A stretch of DNA of 64,000 nucleotides from Clavibacter michiganensis (GCF_016907085.1 NZ_JAFBBJ010000001.1:3255546-3319545), one strand, 5' to 3'; shown: positions 45,805 to 54,343, counted from the stretch's first letter. Numbers and translations are program-made. Notes: generated by a model from the letters alone, not told the origin.

Positions 45805-46077
45805 GCGTGTCAGGGTCGCGGTCTGCTGTCGCCTGTGTGTTCGTGCCGCTCCGGCGTGTGTCAGGGTCGCGGTCTGCTGTCGCCTGTGTGTTCGTGCCGC
45901 TCCGGCGTGTGTCAGGGTCGCGGTCTGCTGTCGCCTGTGTGTTCGTGCCGCTCCGGCGTGTGTCAGGGTCGCGGTCTGCTGTCGCCTGTGTGTTCGTGCC
46001 GCTCCCGCGTGTGTCAGGGTCGCGGTCTGCTGTCGCCTGTGTGTTCGTGCCGCTCCGGCGTGTGTCAGGGTTGCGGG
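45805..46077. repeat. 51-bp tandem repeat array (5 full copies + partial)
   Basis: Units start at 45811, 45862, 45913, 45964 and 46015, each beginning CAGGGTCGCGG and ending CGGCGTGTGT; a truncated sixth copy begins at 46066 and runs into the ATG at 46078. Copies 1, 2, 3 and 5 are identical by eye; copy 4 has one G-to-C change (CTCCCGCG). The period of 51 is a multiple of three, so all frames stay open and produce spurious repeat peptides. The array fills the 336-bp divergent gap between maf and the methyltransferase gene. Each unit carries the same CAGGGT that forms the -10-like box of the downstream gene. Confidence 0.95.
46066..46071 (+). promoter_or_regulatory. -10-like box of TrmA-family gene, within last repeat copy
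   Basis: CAGGGT, 6 nt (TGCGGG) before the ATG at 46078. It is the start of the truncated sixth repeat unit. Confidence 0.4.
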
Positions 46078-47325
46078 ATGGGTGAGCAGGTGGGCCGCGA
46101 GGTCGAGGTGGACGTGACGAACATGGCGCACGGAGGGGTCTCCGTCGCCAGGCACGACGGCCGGGTGATCTTCGTCTCCGACGCGATCCCCGGCGAGCGG
46201 GTGCGCGCGCGCATCACCGAGGACTCCAAGAAGTCCTTCTGGCGGGCCGACACGGTCGAGGTGCTCGACGCGTCGCCGCACCGCCGCCCGCACGTCTGGG
46301 CCGAGGCCTCCGTCGACCGCGCCCCCGAGGACCGCGTCGGCGGCGCCGAGCTCGGCCACATCCGCCTCTCCCACCAGCGCGAGCTCAAGCGGCAGGTCGT
46401 CGTCGACTCGCTGTCGCGCATGGCGCACGTCGACCACGACGTGCAGGTGCAGGCGCTGCCCGGCGACGACGAGTCCGACGGCCTCGGCTGGCGCACGCGC
46501 GTCAGCCTGCACGTCGGCGACGACGGCGTCGTCGGCCCGTACGCCTCGCGCTCGCACCGCGTGATCCCCGTGCAGTCGCTGCCGCTCGCCACCGCCGGCG
46601 TCAACGGCGCCGCGCCCTTCGGCCAGCGCTTCCCCGGCGTCGAGGGCATCGACCTCGTCGCGCCCTCCGACGGGCACGTGCGCATGCTCCTCATCGACGG
46701 CAAGCCGCAGCGCCGCGACACCATCACCGAGCGCGTCCGCGACCGCGAGTTCAAGCTGGAGGCCGGCGGCTTCTGGCAGGTGCACCGCCGTGCGGCCGAG
46801 ACGCTGTACGACGCCGTGCAGTCCTCCATCGACGAGGCCCTCTTCGACCCGCGCGCCGCCAACCTCGACCTCTACGGGGGCGTGGGGCTGCTGGCCGCCG
46901 CCGTGGGCGACCGCTTCGGCGACACCACGCGGATCACCAGCGTCGAGAGCGACGAGGTCGCCACCGAGTTCGCCGGCGACAACCTCGCGGAGTGGGTGGG
47001 CGCCGCGTCCCTCACGTCGCGCGTCGACCGCTACCTGCAGAAGCTGGCGCGCGAGGCGAGCCCCGCCGAGCGCCGCCGCCTCCAGGGCGCGACCGTCGTG
47101 CTCGACCCGCCGCGCGCGGGCGCGAAGAAGCCCGTCGTCGACGCGCTCGCGGAGCTGCACCCGGCGCAGGTCGTCTACGTGGCGTGCGATCCCGTCGCGC
47201 TGGCCCGCGACGTGGCGCTGTTCGCCGAGCGCGGCTACGAGCTCCGCTCGGTGCGGTCGTTCGACCTCTTCCCGCACACCCACCACGTCGAGAGCGTGGC
47301 CGTGCTGGTGCCCGCCGCCTCCTGA
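46078..47325 (+). CDS. TrmA/RlmD-family uracil-C5 RNA methyltransferase
   Basis: 415 residues. N-terminal TRAM domain (VEVDVTNMAHGGVSVARHDG to about residue 60), then the SAM-dependent methyltransferase domain: NLDLYGGVGLLAAAVGDRFG (SAM site), VVLDPPRAG, and catalytic nucleophile Cys in VVYVACDPVALARD, with a final FDLFPHTHHVESVAVL motif. The cysteines that hold a [4Fe-4S] cluster in RlmD are absent from the region around residues 75-105. It would methylate uridine in rRNA or tRNA; the target is unknown. Start placed directly after the repeat array. Confidence 0.92.
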   Translation: MGEQVGREVEVDVTNMAHGGVSVARHDGRVIFVSDAIPGERVRARITEDSKKSFWRADTVEVLDASPHRRPHVWAEASVDRAPEDRVGGAELGHIRLSHQRELKRQVVVDSLSRMAHVDHDVQVQALPGDDESDGLGWRTRVSLHVGDDGVVGPYASRSHRVIPVQSLPLATAGVNGAAPFGQRFPGVEGIDLVAPSDGHVRMLLIDGKPQRRDTITERVRDREFKLEAGGFWQVHRRAAETLYDAVQSSIDEALFDPRAANLDLYGGVGLLAAAVGDRFGDTTRITSVESDEVATEFAGDNLAEWVGAASLTSRVDRYLQKLAREASPAERRRLQGATVVLDPPRAGAKKPVVDALAELHPAQVVYVACDPVALARDVALFAERGYELRSVRSFDLFPHTHHVESVAVLVPAAS

Positions 47326-47424
47326 CCTCAGGCATCCGCCGCCGCGGGGACGCCGCAGCCGGGCGATACAGTGGGCGAGGCGATCGTCGGAGCTCGACGG
47401 CGCCACGCGACGAGGGGGATCCGG

Positions 47425-48129
47425 ATGACCGAGACAACGCAGGGATCCGATCCGGTGGCCGAGAGCCGCCCGCCCGTCCGCGTCGCGGTGGTCGACGACC
47501 ACGAGTCGGTGCGCCTCGGCCTCAAGGCCGCGTGCCTCGACGCCGGGTACGAGTTCATCCTCGCCGCCGCGAACGCCCGCGAGCTCGTCGAGGGCCTGGT
47601 GGGCCGCGAGTGCGACGTGGTCGTCCTCGACCTCTCGCTGGGGGACGGGTCCTCCGTCACCGACAACGTGAAGGCCGCGCAGGGCACGGGTGCCGCGGTG
47701 CTCGTCCACAGCATCGCCGACCGCGTCGCGAGCGTCCGCGAGGCGCTCGCCGCGGGGGCGGCGGGCGTGATCCCCAAGTCGTCGGCCACGCAGACCGTGA
47801 TGGCGGCCGTCGCCACCGTCGCCCGCGGTGACGTGCTCAACAACCTGGAGTGGGCGACCGCGATCGACGCCGACCGCGACTTCGCGAAGGCCCAGCTCGG
47901 CCGCCGCGAGCGCGACGTGCTCCACCTCTACGCCTCCGGCCTGCCGCTCAAGCTCGTCGCGCAGCAGCTGGGCATCGCGAACAGCACGGCGCGCGAGTAC
48001 CTCGACCGGATCCGCGTGAAGTACGTCGAGGTGGGCCGCCCCGCGCCCACCAAGGTCGACCTCCTCCGCCGCGCCGTGGAGGACGGAATCCTCCCGGGGC
48101 TGGACCAGGACGGCGGCGATGGCCGCTAG
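47425..48129 (+). CDS. LuxR/NarL-type response regulator
   Basis: 234 residues. Receiver domain (about 18-140) with acidic pair Asp24-Asp25, phosphoacceptor Asp69 in VVVLDLSLGDGS, Ser in VLVHSIAD and Lys in VIPKSSA. The C-terminal HTH is LGRRERDVLHLYASGLPLKL with AQQLGIANSTAREYLDRIRVKY. ATG at 47425 has GAGGGGG about 8 nt upstream. First gene of a three-gene operon with the histidine kinase and another membrane protein. Targets unknown; autoregulation is common in this class. Confidence 0.94.
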   Translation: MTETTQGSDPVAESRPPVRVAVVDDHESVRLGLKAACLDAGYEFILAAANARELVEGLVGRECDVVVLDLSLGDGSSVTDNVKAAQGTGAAVLVHSIADRVASVREALAAGAAGVIPKSSATQTVMAAVATVARGDVLNNLEWATAIDADRDFAKAQLGRRERDVLHLYASGLPLKLVAQQLGIANSTAREYLDRIRVKYVEVGRPAPTKVDLLRRAVEDGILPGLDQDGGDGR

Positions 48130-49462
48130 GCCTCCGGCCAGCGCGCCGCCCTCTGCGGCTCCCGTGACGCGCGCCCTCGCCGGCGCCCCGCCGCGGACCC
48201 CCGACAACCCCATCAGCCTTGCCCGCATCGAGACGATCCTCGGCCGCGGCGCCAGCGCGTTCGGCCTCCTCTTCGCCCTGCAGTCGCTGCAGGTCATCAG
48301 CGGGCAGCTGGACGCCATGCGCCCGGTCTGGAGCGTCACCTTCCTCGTCGTCTTCTTCGGCAGCCTCGTCTGGACGTGCGTGGCCGGCGTCATCCGCCGC
48401 GGGGTCGTGCCCGCGCACGCGACCGTCGCGCTGGTCTTCGTCCTCGCGCTCGCGACGTGGCCGTTCGCGATCGTGCCCGAGACCCTCTCGACCGTCCCGC
48501 AGCCGTTCCTCTACCAGGAGCTCACGGTCGCGACGACGTGCGCCGCGATGGCCTTCCGCCTCTGGATCGCCGTGATCTACACGGTCGCGGTGCCGCTCGG
48601 GCTCGGCTTCATGGAGGTGGTGCTGCGCCATGGCGTCATCACGCCGCTCGACTCGTTCCTGCAGGTCCTCTACTCGATCATCCTCGGCGGCTCGGTCCTG
48701 ATGATCGTCACGGTGCTCCGCCAGGCGGCCCTCGGCGTCGACTGGGCGCAGGGCACGGCGCTGACGCGCTACTCGCACGCGGTGCGGCAGCACGCCACGG
48801 AGGTGGAGCGCGTGCAGGTCGACGCGATCGTGCACGACAGCGTCCTCACGACCCTGCTCTCGGCGGCCCGCACCGCGGATCCGGCCGCCCGCACGCTCGC
48901 CGCCACGATGGCGGCCAACGCGATGGGGCACCTGGCGGCGGCCGAGCAGGGCACGGACGACGACGCCTCGGTGCCTCTGCGCGCCGTCGCGAAGCGCATC
49001 GTCGACGCGGCCTCCGCGCTCTCGGCCCCGTTCGTCCTCGAGACGCGCGACCTGGGTGCGCGCGCGGTCCCGGTGGCCACCGCGGAGGCCATCTACTCCG
49101 CGGCGGTGCAGGCGATGATGAACAGCCTCCAGCACGCCGGGACGTCCGCGGAGACCATCACGCGGATGCTCGTGATCTCGGGCCACGGCGACGAGGGGGT
49201 AGCGATCGACGTGGTCGACGACGGCGCGGGCTTCGACCAGCGCCGCATCCCCACCGAGCGCCTCGGGCTCCGCGTGTCCATCAAGGAGCGCGTGGCGCAG
49301 GCCGGTGGGCTCGTCACCATCGAGACGGCACCGGGGGAGGGCACGGCCGTGCGGATCCGCTGGCCCGCCCCGGCCGCCGCCGCGCTCGATATCCCCCTCC
49401 TGCCCGGGGACATCGAGGCACCCCCGCTGGAGCGCCCCGACCGCGAGAGGGGCGACCGGTGA
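48119..49462 (+). CDS. Sensor histidine kinase
   Basis: 447-residue membrane kinase. After a Pro/Ala-rich cytoplasmic start, about six hydrophobic helices (residues 45-205) without a large periplasmic domain suggest sensing in the membrane or cell envelope. The dimerisation/phosphoacceptor segment is VQVDAIVHDSVLTTLLSAAR with His239, a variant of the NarL-partner type. The ATPase domain has the N-box around VQAMMNSLQHAG, G1 DDGAGFD and G2 GEGTAVRI. It overlaps the regulator gene by 11 bp and the third gene by 4 bp (GTGA). Confidence 0.93.
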   Translation: MAARPPASAPPSAAPVTRALAGAPPRTPDNPISLARIETILGRGASAFGLLFALQSLQVISGQLDAMRPVWSVTFLVVFFGSLVWTCVAGVIRRGVVPAHATVALVFVLALATWPFAIVPETLSTVPQPFLYQELTVATTCAAMAFRLWIAVIYTVAVPLGLGFMEVVLRHGVITPLDSFLQVLYSIILGGSVLMIVTVLRQAALGVDWAQGTALTRYSHAVRQHATEVERVQVDAIVHDSVLTTLLSAARTADPAARTLAATMAANAMGHLAAAEQGTDDDASVPLRAVAKRIVDAASALSAPFVLETRDLGARAVPVATAEAIYSAAVQAMMNSLQHAGTSAETITRMLVISGHGDEGVAIDVVDDGAGFDQRRIPTERLGLRVSIKERVAQAGGLVTIETAPGEGTAVRIRWPAPAAAALDIPLLPGDIEAPPLERPDRERGDR

Positions 49463-50481
49463 TCGTCGTCCCGCGCTCGATCGTCCTCGGCCTCGCCGCG
49501 CTCTTCTCGGCGTACCACGTCGTGCTCGCGCTCGTCGCGATCGCCGCCCCCGCGGATGCGGCCGTCACGCTCGTCGCGGTCGCGCTCTACCTCGTCGCCA
49601 CGCTCATGAGCCTGTGGCCCACGAGCCCCACGGTCATGCCCGTCTGGCTCGCCTCGTTCAACCTCGCCGTCGCGACGGTGGTGCCGGTCCTGGTGACCAG
49701 CCAGCTCGCGCCCGGCCCGCTCGTGCCCTTCACCACGTGGCACGTCGCCGCCGTCGGCACGCTGATGACCATCACGTCCGCCCGCCGTCGGCAGGGCTTC
49801 GCGTGGGCGGGCATCGTGATCCTGGCGGTCCAGACCGTGCTCTGGGGCGGGCCGGCCGGGCTCGTCGACCTCGGCGTCACGGGCAGCGCGCTGTGGGTCG
49901 CCGTCTCGCACGTGCTCGCGCACGCGCTCGCCAAGGCCGCCCGCGACGCCCGGCAGTTCCACCGGGCCGAGCGCGAGGCGGCGGACTGGCAGGCCGCGCA
50001 GGAGGCGCACCTCTACGAGCGGCAGTTCCGGCTCCGCCAGACGAGCCGCATGGCGGTGCCCATGCTCCGCCGCATCGTGGAGACGGGCGGCGACCTCTCC
50101 CCGGAGGAGCGACAGGAGTGCCTCTACCTCGAGGGCGCGATCCGCGACGAGATCCGCGGGCGCACGCTCCTCAACGACGCCGTCCGCGAGCAGGTCATGC
50201 TCGCCCGGCGGCGGGGGACGGTCGTCACGCTCCTCGACGAGGGCGGCATCGACGACCTCGACGACGCCACGCGCGACGTCGTGCTCGACCGGTTGGCCGC
50301 GGCCGTGCGGGACACGCGGGCGGACAAGATCATCGCGCGGACGGTTCCCGAGGGATCCGACACGGCGATCACCGTCGTCGGCCTCAGCGTGGCGGGCGAC
50401 GGCAGCGCGAGCCTCCTCGGCAGCGACGACCTGGACGACGAGGTCGACCTCTGGCTGGAGATCCCGCGACCGCCGACCTGA
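49459..50481 (+). CDS. Membrane protein with degenerate kinase-like tail
   Basis: 340 residues. Residues about 1-165 contain five or six hydrophobic helices similar in layout to the kinase next door. The cytoplasmic part begins with a helical segment (around SRMAVPMLRRIVETGGDLSP) where a phosphoacceptor helix would be, but there is no His-Asp/Glu pair there. A C-terminal alpha/beta part (LDRLAAAVRDTRADKIIART onward) resembles the end of an ATPase domain without the N-box and glycine boxes. It may be a catalytically dead accessory sensor of the two-component pair. I do not recognise it as a named family. Confidence 0.75.
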   Translation: MIVVPRSIVLGLAALFSAYHVVLALVAIAAPADAAVTLVAVALYLVATLMSLWPTSPTVMPVWLASFNLAVATVVPVLVTSQLAPGPLVPFTTWHVAAVGTLMTITSARRRQGFAWAGIVILAVQTVLWGGPAGLVDLGVTGSALWVAVSHVLAHALAKAARDARQFHRAEREAADWQAAQEAHLYERQFRLRQTSRMAVPMLRRIVETGGDLSPEERQECLYLEGAIRDEIRGRTLLNDAVREQVMLARRRGTVVTLLDEGGIDDLDDATRDVVLDRLAAAVRDTRADKIIARTVPEGSDTAITVVGLSVAGDGSASLLGSDDLDDEVDLWLEIPRPPT

Positions 50482-50503
50482 GGCGCCGACAGGCGGTGAT
50501 GCT

Positions 50504-50550
50504 GAGAGGCGCGGGGGCCGGTGCCTGCACCGACCGCCCCCGCGCCTCTC
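50504..50550 (+). terminator. Strong terminator after the two-component operon
   Basis: A perfect 15-bp stem: GAGAGGCGCGGGGGC (50504-50518) and GCCCCCGCGCCTCTC (50536-50550). The loop carries a further small hairpin GGTGC/GCACC. Confidence 0.85.
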
Positions 50551-50592
50551 CGGTCATCCCGACGACCCGAGCATCGGGATGATCCGCCCCCT

Positions 50593-50625
50593 GGCGTCGT
50601 CCGCTCACCACAGATGGACGACGCC
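50593..50625. repeat. 10-bp perfect inverted repeat in intergenic region
   Basis: GGCGTCGTCC (50593-50602) and GGACGACGCC (50616-50625), 13-nt loop. Just after it a small CCCGC/GCGGG hairpin follows. It lies in the 272-bp gap between the end of the two-component operon and the convergent epsilon-subunit gene, and could be the terminator of the carboxylase operon or a small structured RNA. The remaining ~120 bp of the gap shows nothing I recognise. Confidence 0.55.
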
Positions 50626-50753
50626 GTGTTGACTGACCCGCGATGCGGGCCCCCCAGCACGACGAGTCTCACGCAACGGGAGGGACGCGCCAAGTCGTCA
50701 TTTGCGAGGACACGGCCGGTCGCGGACGCACCTCGCGGGCGCCGCCGGGACGG

Positions 50754-50987
50754 TCAGCCGGAGAAGCCGCGCCAGCGGCCCGGACCCGGCACCAGCGTGC
50801 CGCGGACGCCGCGCTGCGAGCGCTGCCATGCGTCCGGCGCGCGGCGCACGGGCTGCTCGGCGGCGGGCTGAGCCGCCAGCGCCGCGATGACCGCCGTGGC
50901 GGCGGCGAGCTCCTCCTCGGTGGGCGAGCCGCCGAGGACGCGGAAGCCGCCGAGCGCGGCGTCCGCCGATCCGCGGGGGTCGCTCAC
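50754..50987 (-). CDS. accE: Acyl-CoA carboxylase epsilon subunit
   Basis: 77-residue small protein found only with actinobacterial acyl-CoA carboxylases. The family pattern is [20 protein letters not shown] in the first half and a Trp-rich C-terminus ([20 protein letters not shown]). It stabilises the alpha-beta complex. Start overlaps the beta-subunit stop (ATGA). Confidence 0.92.
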   Translation of the reverse strand: MSDPRGSADAALGGFRVLGGSPTEEELAAATAVIAALAAQPAAEQPVRRAPDAWQRSQRGVRGTLVPGPGRWRGFSG

Positions 50988-52597
50988 AGCGGGATGTTCC
51001 CGTGCTTCTTGGGCGGCAGGCTCGCGCGCTTGGTGCGCAGCGCCCGCAGGGCCTTGACGACCGACGCGCGCGTGGCGGCCGGCTGGATGACGTTGTCGAG
51101 CTCACCGCGCTCCGCCGCGAGGAACGGGCTCGCGACGTTGTATGTGTACTCGTTCGCGAGCCGCGTGCGCACCGCCGCGACGTCCTCGCCGGCCTGCTCC
51201 GCGCCCTTGATCTCGCCGCGGTAGAGGATGTTCACGGCGCCCTGGCCGCCCATCACCGCGATCTCGGCCGTGGGCCACGCGAGGTTGATGTCGGCGCCCA
51301 GCTGCTTGGATCCCATGACGATGTACGCCCCGCCGTAGGCCTTCCGGGTGATGACGGTGACGAGCGGCACGGTCGCCTCGGCGTACGCGTACAGCAGCTT
51401 CGCCCCGCGGCGGATGACGCCCGTCCACTCCTGCTCGGTGCCGGGCAGGTACCCGGGCACGTCGACGAGCGTGAGGATCGGGATGGAGAAGGCGTCGCAG
51501 AACCGGACGAAGCGGCTGGCCTTCTCGCCCGCCTCGATGTTGAGCGTGCCCGCCATCGCGTTCGGCTGGTTGGCGACGATGCCGACCGAGCGCCCCTCGA
51601 CGCGGGCGAACCCGACGATGATGTTCGGCGCGAACAGCGGCTGGGTCTCCAGGAACTCGCCGTCGTCGACGATGCGCTCGATGATCGTCTTCATGTCGTA
51701 CGGCTGGTTCGGGCTGTCCGGGATGACCGTGTCGAGCTCGTGGTCGCGCGCCGTCATCTCGAGGTCCACCGTGCGGGGGAACTCCGGCAGCTCGGCCAGG
51801 TTGTTGTCCGGCAGGTAGCCGAGCAGAGTGCGCGCGTAGTCGAGCGCGTCCTCCTCGTCGCTCGCGAGGTAGTGCGCGACGCCCGACACCTTGTTGTGGG
51901 TCAGCGCCCCGCCGAGCTCCTCGAAGCCGACCTCCTCGCCCGTGACGGTCTTGATGACGTCCGGGCCGGTGACGAACATGTGGCTGGTCTTGTCGACCAT
52001 GATCACGAAGTCCGTGAGCGCGGGGGAGTAGACGGCGCCGCCCGCTGCCGGGCCCATGATGAGCGAGATTTGCGGGATGACGCCCGACGCGCGCGTGTTG
52101 AGGCGGAAGATCTCGCCGTACTTGCCGAGCGCGACGACGCCCTCCTGGATGCGCGCGCCACCCGAGTCGAGGATGCCGATGATGGGGACGCCCGTCTTGA
52201 TGGCGAGCTCCATGACCTTGATGATCTTCTCGCCCGCGACCTCGCCGAGGGATCCGCCGAAGATCGTGAAGTCCTGCGAGTACACGGCGACCTGGCGGCC
52301 GTTGATGGTGCCCGTGCCCGTGACGACGGAGTCGCCGTAGGGCCGCTTGGCGTCCATGCCGAACGCGTGCGTGCGGTGGCGCACGAACTCGTCCAGCTCG
52401 ACGAACGACCCGTGGTCGAGCAGCTGGTCGATGCGCTCGCGGGCGGTCATCTTGCCGCGCGCGTGCTGCTTCTCGATGGCGGCCTCGCCGCTCGCGGTGA
52501 CGGCCTCGTGGTAGCGCCTCTTCAGGTCGGCGAGCTTGCCTGCGGTCGTGTACATGTCCGGGGCGCCGGCGTCCTCGTCTGGCTCGTGTGCAGTCAC
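50984..52597 (-). CDS. Acyl-CoA carboxylase beta subunit (carboxyltransferase)
   Basis: 537-residue carboxyltransferase of the AccD/PccB type. N-terminal and C-terminal crotonase-like domains carry the oxyanion segments ([18 protein letters not shown] with [18 protein letters not shown], and [15 protein letters not shown] with [19 protein letters not shown]). It transfers CO2 from the alpha-subunit biotin to acetyl- or propionyl-CoA. GTG start at 52597 is preceded by TACAGT and exactly 7 nt, matching the leaderless layout; an ATG at 52621 lies upstream of that -10 box and is unlikely. Divergent from birA. Confidence 0.94.
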   Translation of the reverse strand: MTAHEPDEDAGAPDMYTTAGKLADLKRRYHEAVTASGEAAIEKQHARGKMTARERIDQLLDHGSFVELDEFVRHRTHAFGMDAKRPYGDSVVTGTGTINGRQVAVYSQDFTIFGGSLGEVAGEKIIKVMELAIKTGVPIIGILDSGGARIQEGVVALGKYGEIFRLNTRASGVIPQISLIMGPAAGGAVYSPALTDFVIMVDKTSHMFVTGPDVIKTVTGEEVGFEELGGALTHNKVSGVAHYLASDEEDALDYARTLLGYLPDNNLAELPEFPRTVDLEMTARDHELDTVIPDSPNQPYDMKTIIERIVDDGEFLETQPLFAPNIIVGFARVEGRSVGIVANQPNAMAGTLNIEAGEKASRFVRFCDAFSIPILTLVDVPGYLPGTEQEWTGVIRRGAKLLYAYAEATVPLVTVITRKAYGGAYIVMGSKQLGADINLAWPTAEIAVMGGQGAVNILYRGEIKGAEQAGEDVAAVRTRLANEYTYNVASPFLAAERGELDNVIQPAATRASVVKALRALRTKRASLPPKKHGNIPL

Positions 52598-52604
52598 CCG
52601 CCTC

Positions 52605-52610
52605 ACTGTA
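52605..52610 (-). promoter_or_regulatory. -10 box of leaderless accD promoter
   Basis: TACAGT on the minus strand within CGCCGGTACAGT, 7 nt before the GTG at 52597. The CGGTA lead-in is shared with several other promoters here. Confidence 0.55.
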
Positions 52611-52692
52611 CCGGCGGGCATGGGCGCCGCCCTTGTAGACCACGCACAGAAGACGGGGCGTCCGGGGTGCGGTGTCCTCCTGATCCGCTCGG

Positions 52693-52698
52693 TACGGT
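52693..52698 (+). promoter_or_regulatory. -10 box of leaderless birA promoter
   Basis: TACGGT within CTCGGTACGGT, 6 nt (GACGTC) before the ATG at 52705; no ribosome-binding site. Confidence 0.55.
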
Positions 52699-52704
52699 GA
52701 CGTC

Positions 52705-53487
52705 ATGGACCTCCCGCTCAGCCGCCTCGCCGCCCCGCGCCTCCTCGCCCTCGACCAGGCGGGATCCACCAACGACGAGCTCTCGCGGCGGGCGTCGGCG
52801 GATCCGGCCGGATGGCCCGACGGATCCGTCGTGCTCACCCTGGACCAGACGGCGGGGCGCGGCCGCCGCGGCCGCGTCTGGACGGCGCCGCCGGGGCGCG
52901 CCCTCGCGGTCAGCGTGCTCTGCGCGCCCGGGCGCGGCGACCTCGACCCCGGCTGGCTGCCGCTCGCGGCCGGGCTCGCGCTCGTCGCGACCCTGCGCGA
53001 CATCGTGCCGACGCCGGCGGAGGTCACGCTCAAGTGGCCGAACGACGTGCACGTGGATGGGCGGAAGGTGTCCGGGATCCTCGGCGAGCTCGTCGCGCCC
53101 GGCCGCATGCTGGTCGGCACCGGCCTCAACCTCACGCTCGAGGAGGACGAGCTGCCGACGCCCACCTCGACGTCCCTGCGGCTGGCCGGGGTGCCGGACC
53201 CGGACGTGGACGCGGTCCTGGCCGCCTACCTCGTGGCCTTCCGCGCCCGGTACCTGGCCTGGGTGGACGCCGCCGGGGATGCGCGCGCGGCCGGTCTCGT
53301 CGACGAGCTGACCCGCACGTGCGCCACCATCGGCCGCGACGTCCGCGTCGAGCTGCCGGGCGGCGGCGAGCTCCTCGGGCGCGCGACGGGGGTCGACGAC
53401 GACGGGCGGCTCACCGTCGAGTCCGCCGGGGATCCGGCCGTGACGTCTGTCGCCGCCGGGGACGTGACGCATCTGCGGTATCAATGA
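52705..53487 (+). CDS. birA: Biotin-[acetyl-CoA carboxylase] ligase
   Basis: 260 residues. It attaches biotin to the carrier lysine of the alpha subunit (Lys555 of the protein encoded at 42.6-44.4 kb). Motifs are AGSTNDELSRRA, DQTAGRGRRGRVWTAPPG (biotinyl-AMP loop) and KWPNDVHVDGRKVSGILGEL (catalytic Lys). A C-terminal SH3-like domain is present. There is no N-terminal HTH, so it is a ligase only and not a biotin repressor. Divergent from accD by 107 bp, with both promoters apparently leaderless. Confidence 0.96.
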   Translation: MDLPLSRLAAPRLLALDQAGSTNDELSRRASADPAGWPDGSVVLTLDQTAGRGRRGRVWTAPPGRALAVSVLCAPGRGDLDPGWLPLAAGLALVATLRDIVPTPAEVTLKWPNDVHVDGRKVSGILGELVAPGRMLVGTGLNLTLEEDELPTPTSTSLRLAGVPDPDVDAVLAAYLVAFRARYLAWVDAAGDARAAGLVDELTRTCATIGRDVRVELPGGGELLGRATGVDDDGRLTVESAGDPAVTSVAAGDVTHLRYQ

Positions 53488-53490
53488 GGC

Positions 53491-54285
53491 ATGGCGCACA
53501 CGGGTGACACGCAGCGGTACGCACCCGGAGAGGGCGGGCGGGCGCTCCCCGTCCGCGGCGGACGCCGGGCACGGCGCAAGGCCGAGAAGGAGGAGCGCCG
53601 TCGCGCCGCCGAGGACGAGGCCGGCCGCCTGACCGCGTCGCACGACGTGGATCCGCGCCTCGGCCGACCCGCGGCTCCCCCCGCCGCGCCGACCTCGCAG
53701 GTCGCGGCCGCCGATCCGGAACGCGTCCTCGTCCGGCTCCGACCGCACGGCCGCGCCCTCACCCTCCCGGTGCTGCTGCTCCTCGCGATCTGCCTCACCG
53801 GCGGGTACTTCGGCGGCTGGTTCCCGGAGCCGTGGGAGAACGCGCTGCTGCTGGTGTCGCTCGCGGGCGTCGCGGTCTTCGTCACGCTGCTGCCCGTGCT
53901 GGTCTGGCTGAACCGCCGCTACACGGTCACGACGCGGCGCCTCATCGTCTCGCACGGCTTCTTCGTGCGCACCCGGCAGGAGCTGCTGCACTCGCGCGGC
54001 TACGACGTGACCCTCCGCCGCGGCCCGCTGCAGCACCTGCACCGCAGCGGACACGTCACCATCAACGCCGGCCTCGAGTCGCCCGTCGTGCTGCGGGACG
54101 TACCGTCCGCCGTGCTCGTCGTGCAGGCCCTGCAGGACCTCATGGAGGAGAACGCCAACATGGTGGCCGAGCGCCGACGCCAGGAGGAGTCGCGCCGCGG
54201 CCGGCCCGGCGACCCGTCCTGGCGGCAGCAGGACGAGCCCCGCTCCGTGTGGCCGGACGACACGCAGCCCTGGCAGCGCGGCTGA
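53491..54285 (+). CDS. PH-domain (bPH2/YdbS-like) membrane protein
   Basis: 264 residues. Residues 1-75 are charged and Ala/Arg-rich. Two membrane helices (about 88-108 and 115-138) are followed by a bacterial PH domain with the pattern NRRYTVTTRRLIVSHGFFVR and ELLHSRGYDVTLRRGPLQHL. The C-terminal 50 residues are polar, ending in Trp/Arg/Pro-rich sequence. Starts 3 bp after the birA stop. Role unknown; such proteins are thought to act at the membrane. Confidence 0.88.
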   Translation: MAHTGDTQRYAPGEGGRALPVRGGRRARRKAEKEERRRAAEDEAGRLTASHDVDPRLGRPAAPPAAPTSQVAAADPERVLVRLRPHGRALTLPVLLLLAICLTGGYFGGWFPEPWENALLLVSLAGVAVFVTLLPVLVWLNRRYTVTTRRLIVSHGFFVRTRQELLHSRGYDVTLRRGPLQHLHRSGHVTINAGLESPVVLRDVPSAVLVVQALQDLMEENANMVAERRRQEESRRGRPGDPSWRQQDEPRSVWPDDTQPWQRG

Positions 54286-54343
54286 CGGGTCCCGCGCGTC
54301 CTCGCGGCCACGCCTCGGCGCGCTGCCCCGGGTCGTCGGGCGC

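Noticed and set aside
45811..46071. CRISPR-like repeats
   Set aside because: The units abut directly with no unique spacers and there are no cas genes; it is a simple tandem repeat.
45382..47325. A long protein with a Cys-rich repeat (and a Thr-His-Ala-Gly repeat on the other strand)
   Set aside because: The repeat stays open only because 51 is a multiple of three. Both peptides are by-products; the real methyltransferase begins at 46078 and maf at 45741.
49459..50481. Frameshifted kinase gene
   Set aside because: The frame is intact from a coupled GTG to the stop, composition matches neighbours, and no displaced kinase motifs were found in other frames.
50551..50753. A tRNA or small gene in the gap
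   Set aside because: No cloverleaf, T-loop consensus or convincing short frame with a ribosome-binding site was found.
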